Part shown: piece by piece, positions 23,676-34,145 of the stretch
Layout of the letters: each line of letters starts with the position of its first letter
Numbering within the stretch: the stretch's first letter is position 1
Source: Sciurus carolinensis
Lineage: Eukaryota; Chordata; Mammalia; Rodentia; Sciuridae
DNA: 64,000 nt
Reading direction: 5' to 3'
Assembly (NCBI RefSeq): GCF_902686445.1
Contig: NC_062232.1
Coordinates: 95,528,932 to 95,592,931 of the forward strand
Notes under the pieces: model-generated
Told to the model about the DNA's origin: nothing
Database searches by the model: none
Seen by the model: the letters and a program-made list of their open reading frames with translations, nothing else
Program-made: the position numbers and the translations under genes

Positions 23676-23934
23676 AACTTCACCCCTAGCACTAGGGGTA
23701 GGGGGAAGCAACAGCTCCAATATTTTTAGTGTGATTTTAGCATAACCGACATCATAACGATAGTGTTTTGGTATCCAAATACACTGCTAGGTTTTTTTCT
23801 CTTGCACATGGGAAGGTATAGCCACGTAATATTAAAACCATAAAGGAGGCAAATGGAAAAGTGGAGGAAGTCATTTTCATGTGGGTACCATCTAATATTT
23901 TGCATTTATCTAGTGTTTTAATCATTTTGGAGGT

Positions 23935-24002
23935 TGTGTATGTGTGCTGGGGCCTTACACATGCTAGGCAATCCCTCTTCCACTAAGTCATATCCCCAGC
24001 CC
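23935..24002 (-). repeat. ID SINE, diverged
   Basis: GTGCTGGGGCCTTACACATG and CTTCCACTAAGTCATATCCCC correspond to the reversed ID body. The B box is largely lost. Confidence 0.75.
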
Positions 24003-24195
24003 ACAAAACATTTTAAGTGCATTACATGAAACTTCAATGCAACACAAGTTGTCTCCTTTTTTTGATAGAATAAGCATGCAAACATTCAATAACAGAATCA
24101 ATAGTCCACTCTAATATTCTCTTATCTTGTTTAAGTACTAAAAGCATATAATAAGTCCTTTTGTTGCTTGTGAAGTACACAAAAACTCCTAAAAA

Positions 24196-24385
24196 ACCTG
24201 GGTACAGGGGAACATACCTGTAACCCCAGAGGCTCAGGAAGCTGAGGCAGGAGTTCAAAGCCAGTCTCAGCAACTTAGCAAGACCCTGTGTCAAAATAAA
24301 AAAATAAAAAGGAGCATGGAATGTGGCTTAATGGTTAAGTGCCCCTGGGTCCAATCCCAGGTACAAAAAAAAAAGAAAAAAAAAA
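24196..24385 (+). repeat. B1-dID dimeric SINE
   Basis: It carries AACATACCTGTAACCCCAG and GCTGAGGCAGGAGTTCAAAG (B1 with a small internal loss), then ATGGAATGTGGCTTAATGG and GGTCCAATCCC (ID), and a poly-A tail. Confidence 0.92.
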
Positions 24386-24726
24386 AGGAAACCATGACAA
24401 CTGGAGAGCACTGTCACCATTGCAAAAGGTCTGAGCAAAGTCTTTTGCTGTGTTTAATGTCAAGACAGCAGCTGTTTTAGGAAATCTGTCAACTGAAAAC
24501 CAAAACCACATTCACAAGACAGCTGGAAGAAATGTGTATTTGCACTGGTAGGGAGCCAAAGGAAACAAGAACGTTGGCTTTGATATTTTGGCTTTAGGTG
24601 AATCGCAGTGATCATAGGCCTTAGCACAGTGGTTCTTAAACTGTTGTTTTTCACAGAGCAGTAAAATTTCAAAAACCTCAGAGTTCTGATATAGGTTTGA
24701 CACATTTAAAATTTCTTTTTCAAATG
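24386..24726. other. unassigned DNA
   Basis: Minus-strand frames of 81 and 95 codons overlap here, but show no domain and no splice-site pattern I would trust. Confidence 0.4.
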
Positions 24727-25054
24727 CAGAGGATCCCTGACTTACATGATTTTCAACTTTGCAATGTTGTAAAAGCAATATGCATGCAGTAAAAACCACT
24801 TCACTTTCAGTATTGTCTTCAATAAATTACTTGATCTATTTCACACTTGATTATGAAATAGGTTTTGTGTTAGTTGATTTTGCCCAACCAAAGGCTAATA
24901 CATTTTGAATACATTTAAGGTAGACTAGGCTAAGCTATGATGTTTGGTAGCTTAGGTGTATTAAATGTGTTCTCAATTTAGGATATTTTCGATTTATGAT
25001 ACCTTTATTGGTATGGGACCCCCATCCCTTTTAAGTCAAGAAGCATCTGTATGG
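24727..25054. mobile_element. Tigger-like DNA transposon fossil
   Basis: The ends form imperfect inverted repeats (AGAGGATCCCTGACTTACAT on the left and TTTTAAGTCAAGAAGCATCT on the right). Internal text such as GGTTTTGTGTTAGTTGATTTTG and TAGGCTAAGCTATGATGTT matches a non-autonomous pogo/Tigger-class mammalian element that I remember but cannot name with certainty. About 330 bp, non-coding. Confidence 0.65.
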
Positions 25055-25133
25055 CGATTTTTAAAATCATTTAGCCATTATGTCATTTCCTTAAGTCCCA
25101 CAAATTTGGAAAGTATTAAAAATACCAGGGTGC

Positions 25134-25410
25134 TGTAAGGAATCAAATAAGTGCTCTGTAGCTTGGCAAGACAAACTTTACTTGTGCAGAAGAGTGTGCT
25201 CCGGAACGAAGTCTCGGCAAGCAAGCACATTTGGGCAGGCAGTCCGCCTCCTTTTATCCCTACTGCAGCACGCCCCCTTGCTCCCATAGGAGGAGCGCGG
25301 GGTTACAGTCTATGCAATTGGCTAATTTTAAAATTGGGGTGGGTGAAGGGACGGTCTATAGTTAAAATGGTTACAATTGGATCTCAAAATGGCTGTGATT
25401 GGATCTTACA
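25134..25410 (-). mobile_element. solo LTR, ERV-type, family unknown
   Basis: On the minus strand it starts TGTAAGATCC and ends GATTCCTTACA, a 6-bp terminal inverted repeat with TG...CA. It carries AGCCAATTG (CCAAT box), GGATAAAAGG (TATA box) and an AGTAAA poly-A-like signal in the right order. No clean target duplication was seen, and the left boundary could lie further out (up to about 25453). Confidence 0.6.
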
Positions 25411-25673
25411 TCCCAATTAAGGAGAAATACTATATCCTGCAAGTGGACCACCAAACTTTCTATTTCTCACGAAATGAAATAATCTGTCTCAAGGGCAATC
25501 CTTCACAGGAAATTGTAAAAGTGACCCGCTTCATGCTCTGAATATAGCCCTTGGTGATCTGGTCACTGAGACTTATCTTAAAACAGTGTTTTTTCCTCTT
25601 CTTCCTCTTCCAAATTAACAAGTGAATCTCAATCCTCCCCACAAGGAACACCTGCAACGTTAAAACCTCCTTG

Positions 25674-25742
25674 GGGGCCGGTATGTAGCTCAGTGGTAGC
25701 ACATGCTCCAGGTTCTGGGTTCTAGCTCCCAGTACTGCTTTA
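25674..25742 (+). repeat. ID SINE
   Basis: GCCGGTATGTAGCTCAGTGG (A-box side) and GGGTTCTAGCTCCCAGTACTG. The B box is diverged. Confidence 0.82.
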
Positions 25743-26210
25743 AAAAATAAAAATATAACCTCTGTTATCCTGGATGGGCAGAATTACAGTTTCTTGGGAC
25801 AGAAGTCCCCTGTGCTCCTCCTTTGCTAGCAAAGCAATAGAACTTCTTTTTTCCGTTTTCTCAAAACCGTGATCTCATTATCAAATTGGCATCAGGGACA
25901 AAGACCGAGTTTTTGGTAACAAAATGACAATTGACAACCACACCATTTATTTGCCCTACTTTTCACAGACTAGTGAAAATATAGTCAAGTACCGGCAATT
26001 GGAGACCTCTACTCTACAATAACTTTGTCAAATCTTACTGTCTCTATGTAGGAAATGTGGCTTCTATGAGAGGTTGTTTAATTTACCAAAGTGTGTATTT
26101 TAGGGAATGGGATCAAAATTTCATGGAAATTGAGAATTATGTAGAAAATTCTTCATTGGTTACAAAAAGTTATACAAATAAAAAAATCATCACTTCTTAT
26201 TTTGAAAAGA
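25743..26210. other. unassigned DNA
   Basis: The 75-codon frame at 26057-26284 has no recognisable motif. Nothing further is seen. Confidence 0.4.
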
Positions 26211-26965
26211 GCTGCTTTAAGTGCATTATATTCACCATTTCATTTAATTCTCACCATTGTATTGATGCCGCCGTTTACCGGTGACGAGTTCTGCTACTTC
26301 TAATGTTGAAGATTGAACACTAGAGAAGCACGCCAAGGCAAGCATATTAAGCAGGTTTTATTTAAAGGTAATAATACAGACTTCTCCTGGCAGGAAGAAG
26401 GGGGCCATGGCTGATGTTCTAAAGTCCCAAGAAGTGAGCGCACCCTACATCTTTTATAGGTTAAAGTCTCTTTTGTTCTCCAGTTCTCTCCCCCCTTATC
26501 TCTCCTTCCTGCCTACGTGACTAGGCCTGGTTTTGCATTAAGTGAGAAGCCATGGGCAGGGGGAGGGCCAAGGTGATTCAGGCAGATAAGGGCCCAGGGG
26601 CATTAATTAGCAGCTCTTTGCTTGCAGTCCTTGATAAAGGCAGGTAAATTTGGTAATCAATGGGCTCCGGAGATCCTTGACATTCCATTCTTCCAGGGGC
26701 AGTCTCCAACTTCCAAAGGCAGATGGCTTCATGGCTTCATTTCCTCGAATTGACCCGATTTCCTATTTCTACACTAACTACCTGTCCTTAATTCTGGCTT
26801 CAGTATGAAGTAGGAACTAATATTAGCTCCAATACTGTGGTTGAGAAAACTGAAGTACAGAGGGTTAAGTAAGTTTGGCAAAGGGCCAAGAAAATTTTTG
26901 AACACAAGGAATTTGAATCCAGAGTCTGCAGTGTTGATCAATGCTGTAATCCTGGGTGTCAATAC
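26211..26965 (-). repeat. MIR SINE remnant split by an LTR
   Basis: The left part (26211-26303) carries CCATTTCATTTAATTCTCACC and the right part (about 26795-26965) carries GAGAAAACTGAAGTACAGAG and GGGTTAAGTAAGTTTGGC. Together they are the reversed MIR core and flank, with the LTR at 26304-26682 inside. Confidence 0.55.
26304..26682 (-). mobile_element. solo LTR, ERV-type
   Basis: Read on the minus strand it begins TGTCAAGGATCTCC, has a TATA box (CCTATAAAAGATG) and a poly-A signal (AAATAAAACCTGC), and ends CTTCAACA. The order U3, TATA, AATAAA, CA end is that of a proviral LTR. No internal viral genes lie next to it. The flanks (TTCTAA / TTCCAT) are not a convincing target duplication, so the outer edge may be off. 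Confidence 0.72.
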
Positions 26966-26999
26966 TTCATTTGCTTTGCTTTCATAGGTAAAATGATGA

Positions 27000-27449
27000 C
27001 AAAAGCTTGGTCCTTGTCCCTGATGCCAGTCCAATAATGAGGACATGCTTTTGAGAAAAAGAAGGTTTACTGCTTTTGCTGGCAAAGGAGGAACAGGGGA
27101 CTCCTGTCCCAAAGGCTGTGATTTTGCTCATCAGCAGAAACAGGGGGCTCTTAATGAGGTGACTCAAAGGCTACATTCCACATGTTCTCTGTCTGGAGTT
27201 ATAATTCACTTGTTAATTAGGGGGATAATTCATTTCTGAGATCTTGTGGTACCATCCCAAAGTCTGAACTACTTCCTTCCTATGGTGGGTGTGTACTCAG
27301 GGACAGATTACTCTGCCTAGGGTGGGGTAGAAAGGTAATCCTGTTTCCCCTGAGATTAGGGAGGAACAGGGAGAGAGGAAGAGAAAAAAAATGTCCATTT
27401 AAAAACTAAATTGCAGTGGCAGAGCAGCAAGCGTTATATTCAAAGCATA
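27000..27449 (-). repeat. LTR-like direct repeat, copy 1
   Basis: It shares its whole length with 27655-28106: AAAGCTTGGTCCTT, CAATAATGAGGACA, GATTCACTTGTTAAT-type text, then a purine-rich AGAGAGGAAGAGAAAAAAAA and TATATTCAAAGCAT. The minus strand carries CAATAAAC-type poly-A text in copy 2. I infer an old LTR family. The strand is inferred from that signal. Confidence 0.6.
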
Positions 27450-27654
27450 AAGTGCACCACTGTTACACAAGTTGACTACATTTGGATTAGGACATCAGCA
27501 AAGAGCATAAACTTCCACATCTCTAGTGACCTTACAAGTGGTTTCCAGGGAGTAGAAATAGGAGAGTTGGTTGCCTTGTTTCTACTTCATTTAGAGGAGA
27601 ATATATCTGATACAAATTAAATTATTACCATATCACAGCAAAAAATTATTGCTA

Positions 27655-28106
27655 CCAAAAGCTTGGTCCTTCCCCCCAACCCCCAACCCATGCCAATAAT
27701 GAGGACACAGTTTTGAGAAAAAGGAAAAAAAAAGTTTATTGCTTTGCTAACAAAGGAGAAACACAAGGGATTTCTGTTCCAGAGACTGTGACTCTGCCCA
27801 TCAGGGAGAACACTTCCTCTTAAAGAAGTGATTCATTCCAGGTGTTCGATGTGGGAGATTGTGATTCACTTGTTAATTTGGGAGCTAGCATTTCTTAGAT
27901 CTTCTGGCACCATCCCTGAAGTCTGAATTGCTTGGTTCCTGTGGTGGGTATGTGTTCAAAGACAGATAACTCAGCCTAGGATGGGAAAAAATTAATCCTG
28001 TTTCCTGCCCCAGGTTAGAGAGAGAGAGGGAGAAGAGGAAAAGAAAAAATGTTCATTTTAAAATAAGCCTCAGTGGCAGAACAGCAAGGTCTATATTCAA
28101 AGCATG
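27655..28106 (-). repeat. LTR-like direct repeat, copy 2
   Basis: Same family and orientation as 27000-27449, only 205 bp away. The minus strand has AAGCAATAAAC, a usable poly-A signal. The distance is too short for internal retroviral genes, so the pair is either a collapsed provirus or two solo elements. Confidence 0.6.
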
Positions 28107-28965
28107 AGGTTACATTATCTCTCATTTTGAACCAACCAATCCTCCATAGCTGGAACCATAAATAAGCACCTACTTTGCTTAGTGAGCACTGCTTTGCTTT
28201 GTGCAAGCACGGGGCTACTGATTTTGGACAATATAAAGAAGTAAATAATATCTGGTCTCTGCTTTCAACATAGATGTAGAGAATAGGCTATGGGTCCCAA
28301 GCCTGCTTGTCTGCTTATATCATTTATAATGAATCAAAATGCAGTCTGGAAAAAAATTTTAAAAATAAATAAATAATTAAAAAAAGAAAGATTTTTTAAA
28401 GAGGAGCAAAACATTTAATATATTATTTCTACTTATTTTGTGACTTTGAATATTCATAATCAATTTGTTAATGATGTGGTTAAAGATAAGCAGCATACAC
28501 AGACATATAGTATACTATTTGCACATTGCAAACTCCATAAAGCCTTCAGAATCGAGAAGATATTAGTACTCAAAAGGCCTACCGAGAGGGATTTTCAATG
28601 TGGAGAGCACTGAGGTTAAGACTCTTGTTTCCATGTGGAAGATCCATTTAAGTTTCTATCCTTGGGGGTTTTCTTTCTAAAGAGTCTTTCTGGAAAATCT
28701 ATGCAATATGTTGGACCATTGAAAGCCCATTCTCAAGAAACCTAGACCCATCAAGGATAGGTTCAAAAGAAAGGAAGATTGAATGTGTTTGTTTCATATG
28801 AGCACATTTGGGGGTTAAGTGTTTATTTATTTGTTTGTTTGTTTATTTATTGGTGTCATTAGGGATCAGACCTTGGAGCCTGCAACCTCTTACTAAGTTG
28901 AGAGACCAGGAGCAGGTCATTGAAACTTTCCAAGATTTTAGCTTTTTATGTTTAAAAATTTAAAG
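28107..28965. other. unassigned AT-rich DNA
   Basis: A (TTTG/TTTA)n run is present near 28820-28850. No gene or repeat family call is supported. Confidence 0.45.
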
Positions 28966-28970
28966 ATAAG

Positions 28971-29165
28971 GCTGGGCGTGGTGGTGCACACCTGTAATCC
29001 CAGAGGCTCAGGAGGCTGAGGCAGGAAGATTGCAAGTTGGAAGTAGGCCTCAGCAACTTAGCAAGGCCCTAAACAATTAGCGAGATCCTTTCTCTAAATA
29101 AAAAAGGGCTGGGGATGTGGCTCAGTAGTGAAGTGACCCTGGGTGACCCAGTAATGCCCCCCATA
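28971..29165 (+). repeat. B1-dID dimeric SINE
   Basis: GGCTGGGCGTGGTGGTGCAC, GAGGCTGAGGCAGGAAGATT (B1) and GGGCTGGGGATGTGGCTCAG (ID). The B box region carries a small duplication of GACCC. Confidence 0.93.
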
Positions 29166-29169
29166 AATT

Positions 29170-30090
29170 TAAAAATAAAAGAACCTATCTCACAGGGGTT
29201 TTGTGAGCATTAATTGGTATATTAACCTACTTTGCACACATTAGGCACATATTAATTTTTCAAAATAAAGTGGCTATAATTTTCTTAAAGGAGGGGTAAG
29301 ATTTCAGGGGCTAAAATTAGAGTGTGGTACTGGGATTAGAAAAAACCATAAGTGGAAAGGACAAAGCTCAACAGAATCAGGGTAAGTTTGGAGTCAAAGT
29401 AGAGCTGTTTAAAGTAGACACCCTGAGGGTGCACACCATAATTTCGTTCATGACCTTGTTGCTCAAGACATGATTGGAACTAATCATTTAGGATTTTCTT
29501 CAGAGTCTATTAGACAAAACAAAATAAAAGGGATTCTGCCTAGTAACTACACTTTAATTTTGCTATTAACCAGCCTGAACACTGACTTATAATGCAGCCT
29601 TGGTGACAGTTCTTTTTGGAAGTTTTCCCAACTCTGAAGAACAAAGTTTTCTCACCTGGAGGTTATTAAAAGTTTTATGACTCTAAGCATAACAGTCCCT
29701 CCTTTCTATTACATTTCTCTGCCAAATTTGGAGTCATTGTTAGGTGACTTCTCTTTCAAAGAAATGGCACTATTCATTTTGGACCTGATCTGAAGAATAA
29801 ACCATTTGGTGGATGAAAGCAAAAGACTACAAAAGATGTGATCTGCCTTGGGACCAGGATATATTGCATATACATAAGATAGTTATTATCCTACTAATGT
29901 AATGAAGGAGATGCAATTTACTGCAGATGCATTTGTTGACTGAGGGTAAAAAATCCCCAAAGACATCAAGAAAGGAACACATAGAACATATATAGAGAAT
30001 GATAATTAGTCCAGCTTGCCAAAGTGAAATGTGTTACTAAAGCATGATGGGAGATAAATATGGGGATTGGGATATAAAAAAGTAGCATAA
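29170..30090. other. unassigned DNA
   Basis: Nothing supported. No open frame above 60 codons occurs between 28206 and 31659, which argues against exons here. Confidence 0.45.
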
Positions 30091-30094
30091 ATAA

Positions 30095-30425
30095 GAAAGC
30101 AAGCTGCAAAGTGTTTGATTTAAACTAAACCATATCCGTAAGTTCATCAACAAGAATATACCAAATGCTACAATTAAAAGCTAGTTTATTTCTAAACACT
30201 ATATGTTGCTTTATAAAGAATTACTTTAAATATAAAGACAATACAAGTAAGAGAATGGAACAAGTTATAGAATGTAAACACTAATAAAAAGAAAACGGTG
30301 GTAAAATTAATATCACAAAAATTAGATTTTAAGGCAAAAGTCATCACTAGATATAAAGAGTAATATTTCCATAATGAAAATGTTTAAATTGCTCATGAGT
30401 ACAGTAACCAAAATTCTAAAAAAAA
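30095..30425 (+). mobile_element. ancient L1 fragment, endonuclease region
   Basis: AACACTAATAAAAAGAAAAC, then TTAGATTTTAAGGCAAAAG, then TCACTAGATATAAAGAGTAA follow the ORF2 endonuclease text 'DFKAK...TRDKEGH'. Heavily mutated. Confidence 0.6.
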
Positions 30426-30429
30426 AAAT

Positions 30430-30578
30430 GGTCATGGTGGTAATCCAGCAACTCTGAAGCTCAGTTAAAGGCCAGCCTCAGCAGCCTAAAGAGACCCTGT
30501 CTCAAAAAAACATACCAGGATTGGGAATGTACTCAGTGACAAAACATCCTGGGTTCAATCCCCAGTACCACAAACATA
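30430..30578 (+). repeat. B1-dID SINE, shortened
   Basis: A partial B1 half (GTCATGGTGGTAATCCAGC, AGGCCAGCCTCAGCAGCC) and an ID half (GGATTGGGAATGTACTCAG, GGTTCAATCCCCAGTACC). Confidence 0.9.
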
Positions 30579-30689
30579 CACAAATTCCCATAAATCGAGG
30601 AATATCCAGTTACAGAACACTTGAGTCCACCTCACATTAAAGTAAAAGTGACACATCCAAATGAAATGATCACAGCAGTAAGGGCCCAA

Positions 30690-30885
30690 GAGGTCTCATC
30701 CAGGGATCAAAACCTTAGATGCACATTTGAACCTCCAGGAGTGCTCACCAAATGCTGATTTCTGGGCTCAAATCCAAACTATGGGATCAGACTCTCTGGG
30801 AAGGGGCCCCGTCATCTGTGTTTTGGCAAGCCCTGCTGGGATTCTAGCACAGAGCCGGTTTTGAAATCTAATCCAATCTTTTTGT
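30690..30885. mobile_element. MER5A-like hAT transposon remnant
   Basis: GGGATCAAAACCTTAGATGC, then GACTCTCTGGGAAGGGGCC, then CATCTGTGTTTTGGCAAGCC matches the middle of the MER5A-type non-autonomous hAT element known across mammals. Confidence 0.65.
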
Positions 30886-31075
30886 TTTACCAATGAGGAA
30901 ATTCTATTACTGGTGAACTTTATGCCGATTAATTATTCTTTTCCTGGTTATGAAGTAATACAGATTCATTGTTGAAAGTCTGAAAAAAGTGAGAAAATAT
31001 AAAGAAAATTAAAGTCACCAGTAATCATGTCTCCCAGAGATAATCACCCTGGCATTAGGAATATCTTCTCCTGTC

Positions 31076-31076
<1 letters not shown>

Positions 31077-31114
<38 letters not shown>
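31077..31114. repeat. (ATT)n microsatellite
   Basis: About 12 ATT units next to the 3' tail of a minus-strand ID element, probably grown from it. Confidence 0.95.
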
Positions 31115-31232
31115 TTAGATGTTGATGGACCTTTATTTTATTCATTAATTTATATGTAGTGCTGAAACTGAACCCAGTGCTTCATACATGCTAGGCAAGT
31201 GCTCTACCACTGAGCCACAACCCTAGCTCCTA
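31115..31232 (-). repeat. ID SINE with long tail
   Basis: GTGCTGAAACTGAACCCAG (B box side) and GTGCTCTACCACTGAGCCAC (A box side) on plus. The 3' tail reads TTTAGATGTTGATGGACC on plus, as in the copy at 5277. Confidence 0.92.
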
Positions 31233-31239
31233 TCTTTAT

Positions 31240-31960
31240 TCTTAATAGATGACAATGGACATGTAACTTGAACTGTAGCTTTTCTTCACTTAATAGTCTA
31301 GGTATATAAAGTTACAATTCATATCAACAAAGATGAACAAAACTGAGATTTAAAAAAAGATATTACCAAAGTAGATAAATAGCTCATGAATATCAAAGTC
31401 AGGGCCAGGACCCAGGTAACCTGATCCTGGTGCAGTGCTTGCTTCACCCAAGATGTATGCCATCCCTGGGTAATTCACACCCTAAAGGGAGTCCAGGCCA
31501 GGTAGAGGCACTAAGGCCAGCCCCCAAGTGATGGCTGACTGGGAGAAGGTCCTGTTCAATGGCTCACAAGAGCCAGCTTATGGAGTTGAATAACAATAAA
31601 CTAATGACATAGTTATTGAAATTCATTAGGTTGCACAACAGAAAAATTAAAGGGCTGTTTGGTCTCCAAAATATTACTTTGTCAATATGGCTTATATAAC
31701 ACTGGAGAAATAACCTCCCAGACAAGAATTGTTTGTACACCTTATATGCAATTGGAATCCTTCAGCCCAGAGGTCTATCATTCTTCAAAGCTTGAGCCAG
31801 AAATCAAACTTTTCAGCCAATGTGAGTTGGGGAGGTATAGAGGAGCTATATGCTAACTAGCTGGAATGTGAGTCTGAATTCTGACTCTGTGACACAGGTA
31901 TAGGTACAGATCCCAGTGCACAGTGCAAAGTGTACAAGAACCTATATATTCCTCCAGTGC
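31240..31960. other. unassigned DNA
   Basis: The 65-codon frame at 31659-31856 has no domain. The first 100 bp and the 30950-31076 stretch may be one old repeat split by the ID element. Confidence 0.4.
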
Positions 31961-31964
31961 TTGC

Positions 31965-32145
31965 TTAACTCTGAGTCTGGCACACAATTGCTGCTCAATA
32001 CCTCAAGTCTATGACCAGGTACTATTACTATCCCCATTAACGTGTCAGGAAACTGAGGCACAGAAATGCTCAATGGCTTGGCCAGGGTCACACAGTTAAT
32101 AAGTAGCAGTCCCAGGATTCAAATTCAGTCTCTTAACTCTGAAAC
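31965..32145 (-). repeat. MIR SINE
   Basis: TCAGGAAACTGAGGCACAG, GGCCAGGGTCACACAGTTAA and AGTCCCAGGATTCAAATTC on plus are the well-kept reverse complement of the MIR core. Confidence 0.88.
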
Positions 32146-32175
32146 TGCCTTTCAATAAAACAATAATTTTATCTA

Positions 32176-32200
32176 TTTAATTAATTAATTAATTAATTAA
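32176..32200. repeat. (TTAA)n microsatellite
   Basis: Six TTAA units next to the minus-strand SINE tail. Confidence 0.95.
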
Positions 32201-32202
32201 TA

Positions 32203-33012
32203 TTTTGGTACTGGGGATTTAACTCAGGAGTGCAATACCCCTGAACTACATCCCTAATTCTTCTTATTTTTATTTTGAGACAACATCTCACTAATGTGCT
32301 GAGGCTGGCCTTCAACTTCTTTTTTTTTTATCTTTTTATTATTATTTATTTTTTATTTTTTACAGACTACATTTTGATTTATTGTACAAATGAGGTACAT
32401 CATTTCATTCTATGGTTGTACACAATGTAGATTCATACCATTCGTGTAATCATACATGTACATAGGGTAATGATGTCTGTCTCATTCCATGATTTTTCAT
32501 TAACCCCCTCCCTCTCATTTCCTTCTGCATAAAGTTCCTCCAGTCTTCTCTCCCTCTCCAACTGCCCCCCCCCATTATATATCATCATTCACTTATCAGG
32601 GAAAACATTCAGCCTTTGGTTTTTTGGGATTGGCTTCTTTCACTTAGCAGGATATTCTCCAATTCCATCCATTTGTTTGCAAATGCCATAATATTATTTT
32701 TCTTTATGGCTGAATAATATTCCATTTTGTATATATACCACAGTTTCCTTATCCATTGCTCTGTTGAAGGGCATCTACATTGGTTCCACAATCTACCTAT
32801 TGTGAATTGAGCTGCTATAAACATTGATGTGACTGTGTTACTATAGAATGCTAATTCTAAGTCCTTTGGGTATAAACCAAGGAGTGGGATAACTGGGTCA
32901 AAAGGTGGGTCCATTCCAAGTTTTCTGAAGAGTCTGGCCTTGAACTTGTGATCCTCGTGCCTCAGGTTCCTGCATCACTGGGATTACAAGCACGCAGCAC
33001 TGTGCATGGTTA
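32203..33012 (-). repeat. B1-dID SINE split by an L1 fragment
   Basis: The left piece (32203-32318) carries the ID half and part of B1. The right piece (32934-33012) carries the rest (CTTGTGATCCTCGTGCCTC, GGGATTACAAGCACGC). The text CTGGCCTTCAACTT / CTGGCCTTGAACTT occurs on both sides of the L1 insert as its target duplication. Confidence 0.92.
32319..32933 (-). mobile_element. 5'-truncated L1 3' end inside a SINE
   Basis: About 615 bp: poly-A tail on the left (plus-strand T run), 3' UTR, and the last 101 codons of ORF2 open at 32914-32609 ([19 protein letters not shown] ... SQSQKTKG, the normal ORF2 end). The 3' UTR is of the L1-B type (GTACATCATTTCATTC on plus) and differs from L1-A/L1-C. 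A 14-bp target duplication is visible. Confidence 0.93.
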
Positions 33013-33019
33013 CAAGAGT

Positions 33020-33250
33020 AATTTAAAATAAAATACTCCTCTCATTTTGTACTCATCACTTCCAGCTTAAAGGGAAATTATAATTTATCATATTAAAAGA
33101 ACAAAGGAAGAAAAATATGATCATCTCGACAGAGGCTAAAAAATACCTAAGAAGATCAATTCACATTTATAGTGTAAACTCTTAGAGAACTAGACATAGA
33201 AGGAAAATAATTAGTCTAATAATTATATCCACCAAAAAAAAACCCATACA
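33020..33250 (+). mobile_element. ancient L1, RT region, left of L1-B
   Basis: AATATGATCATCTCGACAGA...GCTAAAAAATACCT and GAACTAGACATAGAAGGAA are diverged forms of the RT block 'DAEKAFDK...' and 'LDIEGN'. The copy appears to resume after L1-B at about 39190. Confidence 0.65.
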
Positions 33251-34145
33251 TATAGATATACAGTACATACATGCATACATATGCATGTCAGACAAAGATA
33301 TAAATGTGAAATGTTGAAAGCTTGCCCATGAGTTGAGAAGGACCCCCAAAATGGTCCAAAGGTCTATAATATATAAGTAGCAGTGTAATTCAGAACAATA
33401 AGGCATCCAGACCATGACCACCTGCTGCTCTTGAACCCTGGACCACCCACACCCCATGCAGACTGAGTGCCCATGCTGCAGTTCCCCACTGTGTTTGGAG
33501 CTGGTGCAGACATCTTGTATTATCCCTGAGTGGGTGGCCACTATCTTTGGGGTGGGAAGCTTCCATCCTGAGATGGCTGCCGCAGACTGGAGGCTCTTTG
33601 ATGGGTACATCGCTTGCATCAGGATACTGAAGACTGGGAGGTTTTCAGTGGTGGGATGACTGTACCACAGGTTTTTTTTTTTTTAAATTTTTACTTTTTT
33701 ATTTCTTCTTTTTTTTTCTCACTCTATTTTCCTTTTATTTACCTCTTCCTCAAAGTCTCTTCTCCCTTTTTCTCATACTAAAGACCTACTTCTTTTGATC
33801 CTGTTCTCACGTCTTCCCATGATCTAGTACCTCTAGATACTCACTCTTATCCAATTAATGGTTACATCCTACACCCCTTCCCATCCTCTTTGGGCCCACC
33901 ATTAGAAATTATAAACCTCATTGCAAGCCTATTGGCCATACTGTAGATAATAATTGAACTCATCCTGTTTATTACAATACTATTAATATCTTTATAGGAG
34001 CTATCTGGTTTAGGACTGCATATTGTCTGTACTGGGTGCTGCTAATATTGATCTCTCCCCCTCAAGGAGAGGTATTGGAAACCTGCAGGGGGGAAACGTC
34101 AGTACCTCAGACCTTCACCACTAGAGGGGAACATACAGGAGCAAC

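Noticed and set aside
23478..23745. Lys/Glu-rich and Phe/Ser-rich frames on both strands
   Set aside because: Translation of the (GAAA)n tract.
26304..28106. One provirus spanning the LTR at 26304 and the pair at 27000/27655
   Set aside because: The LTR at 26304 shares no sequence with the other two, and no gag, pol or env text lies between them.
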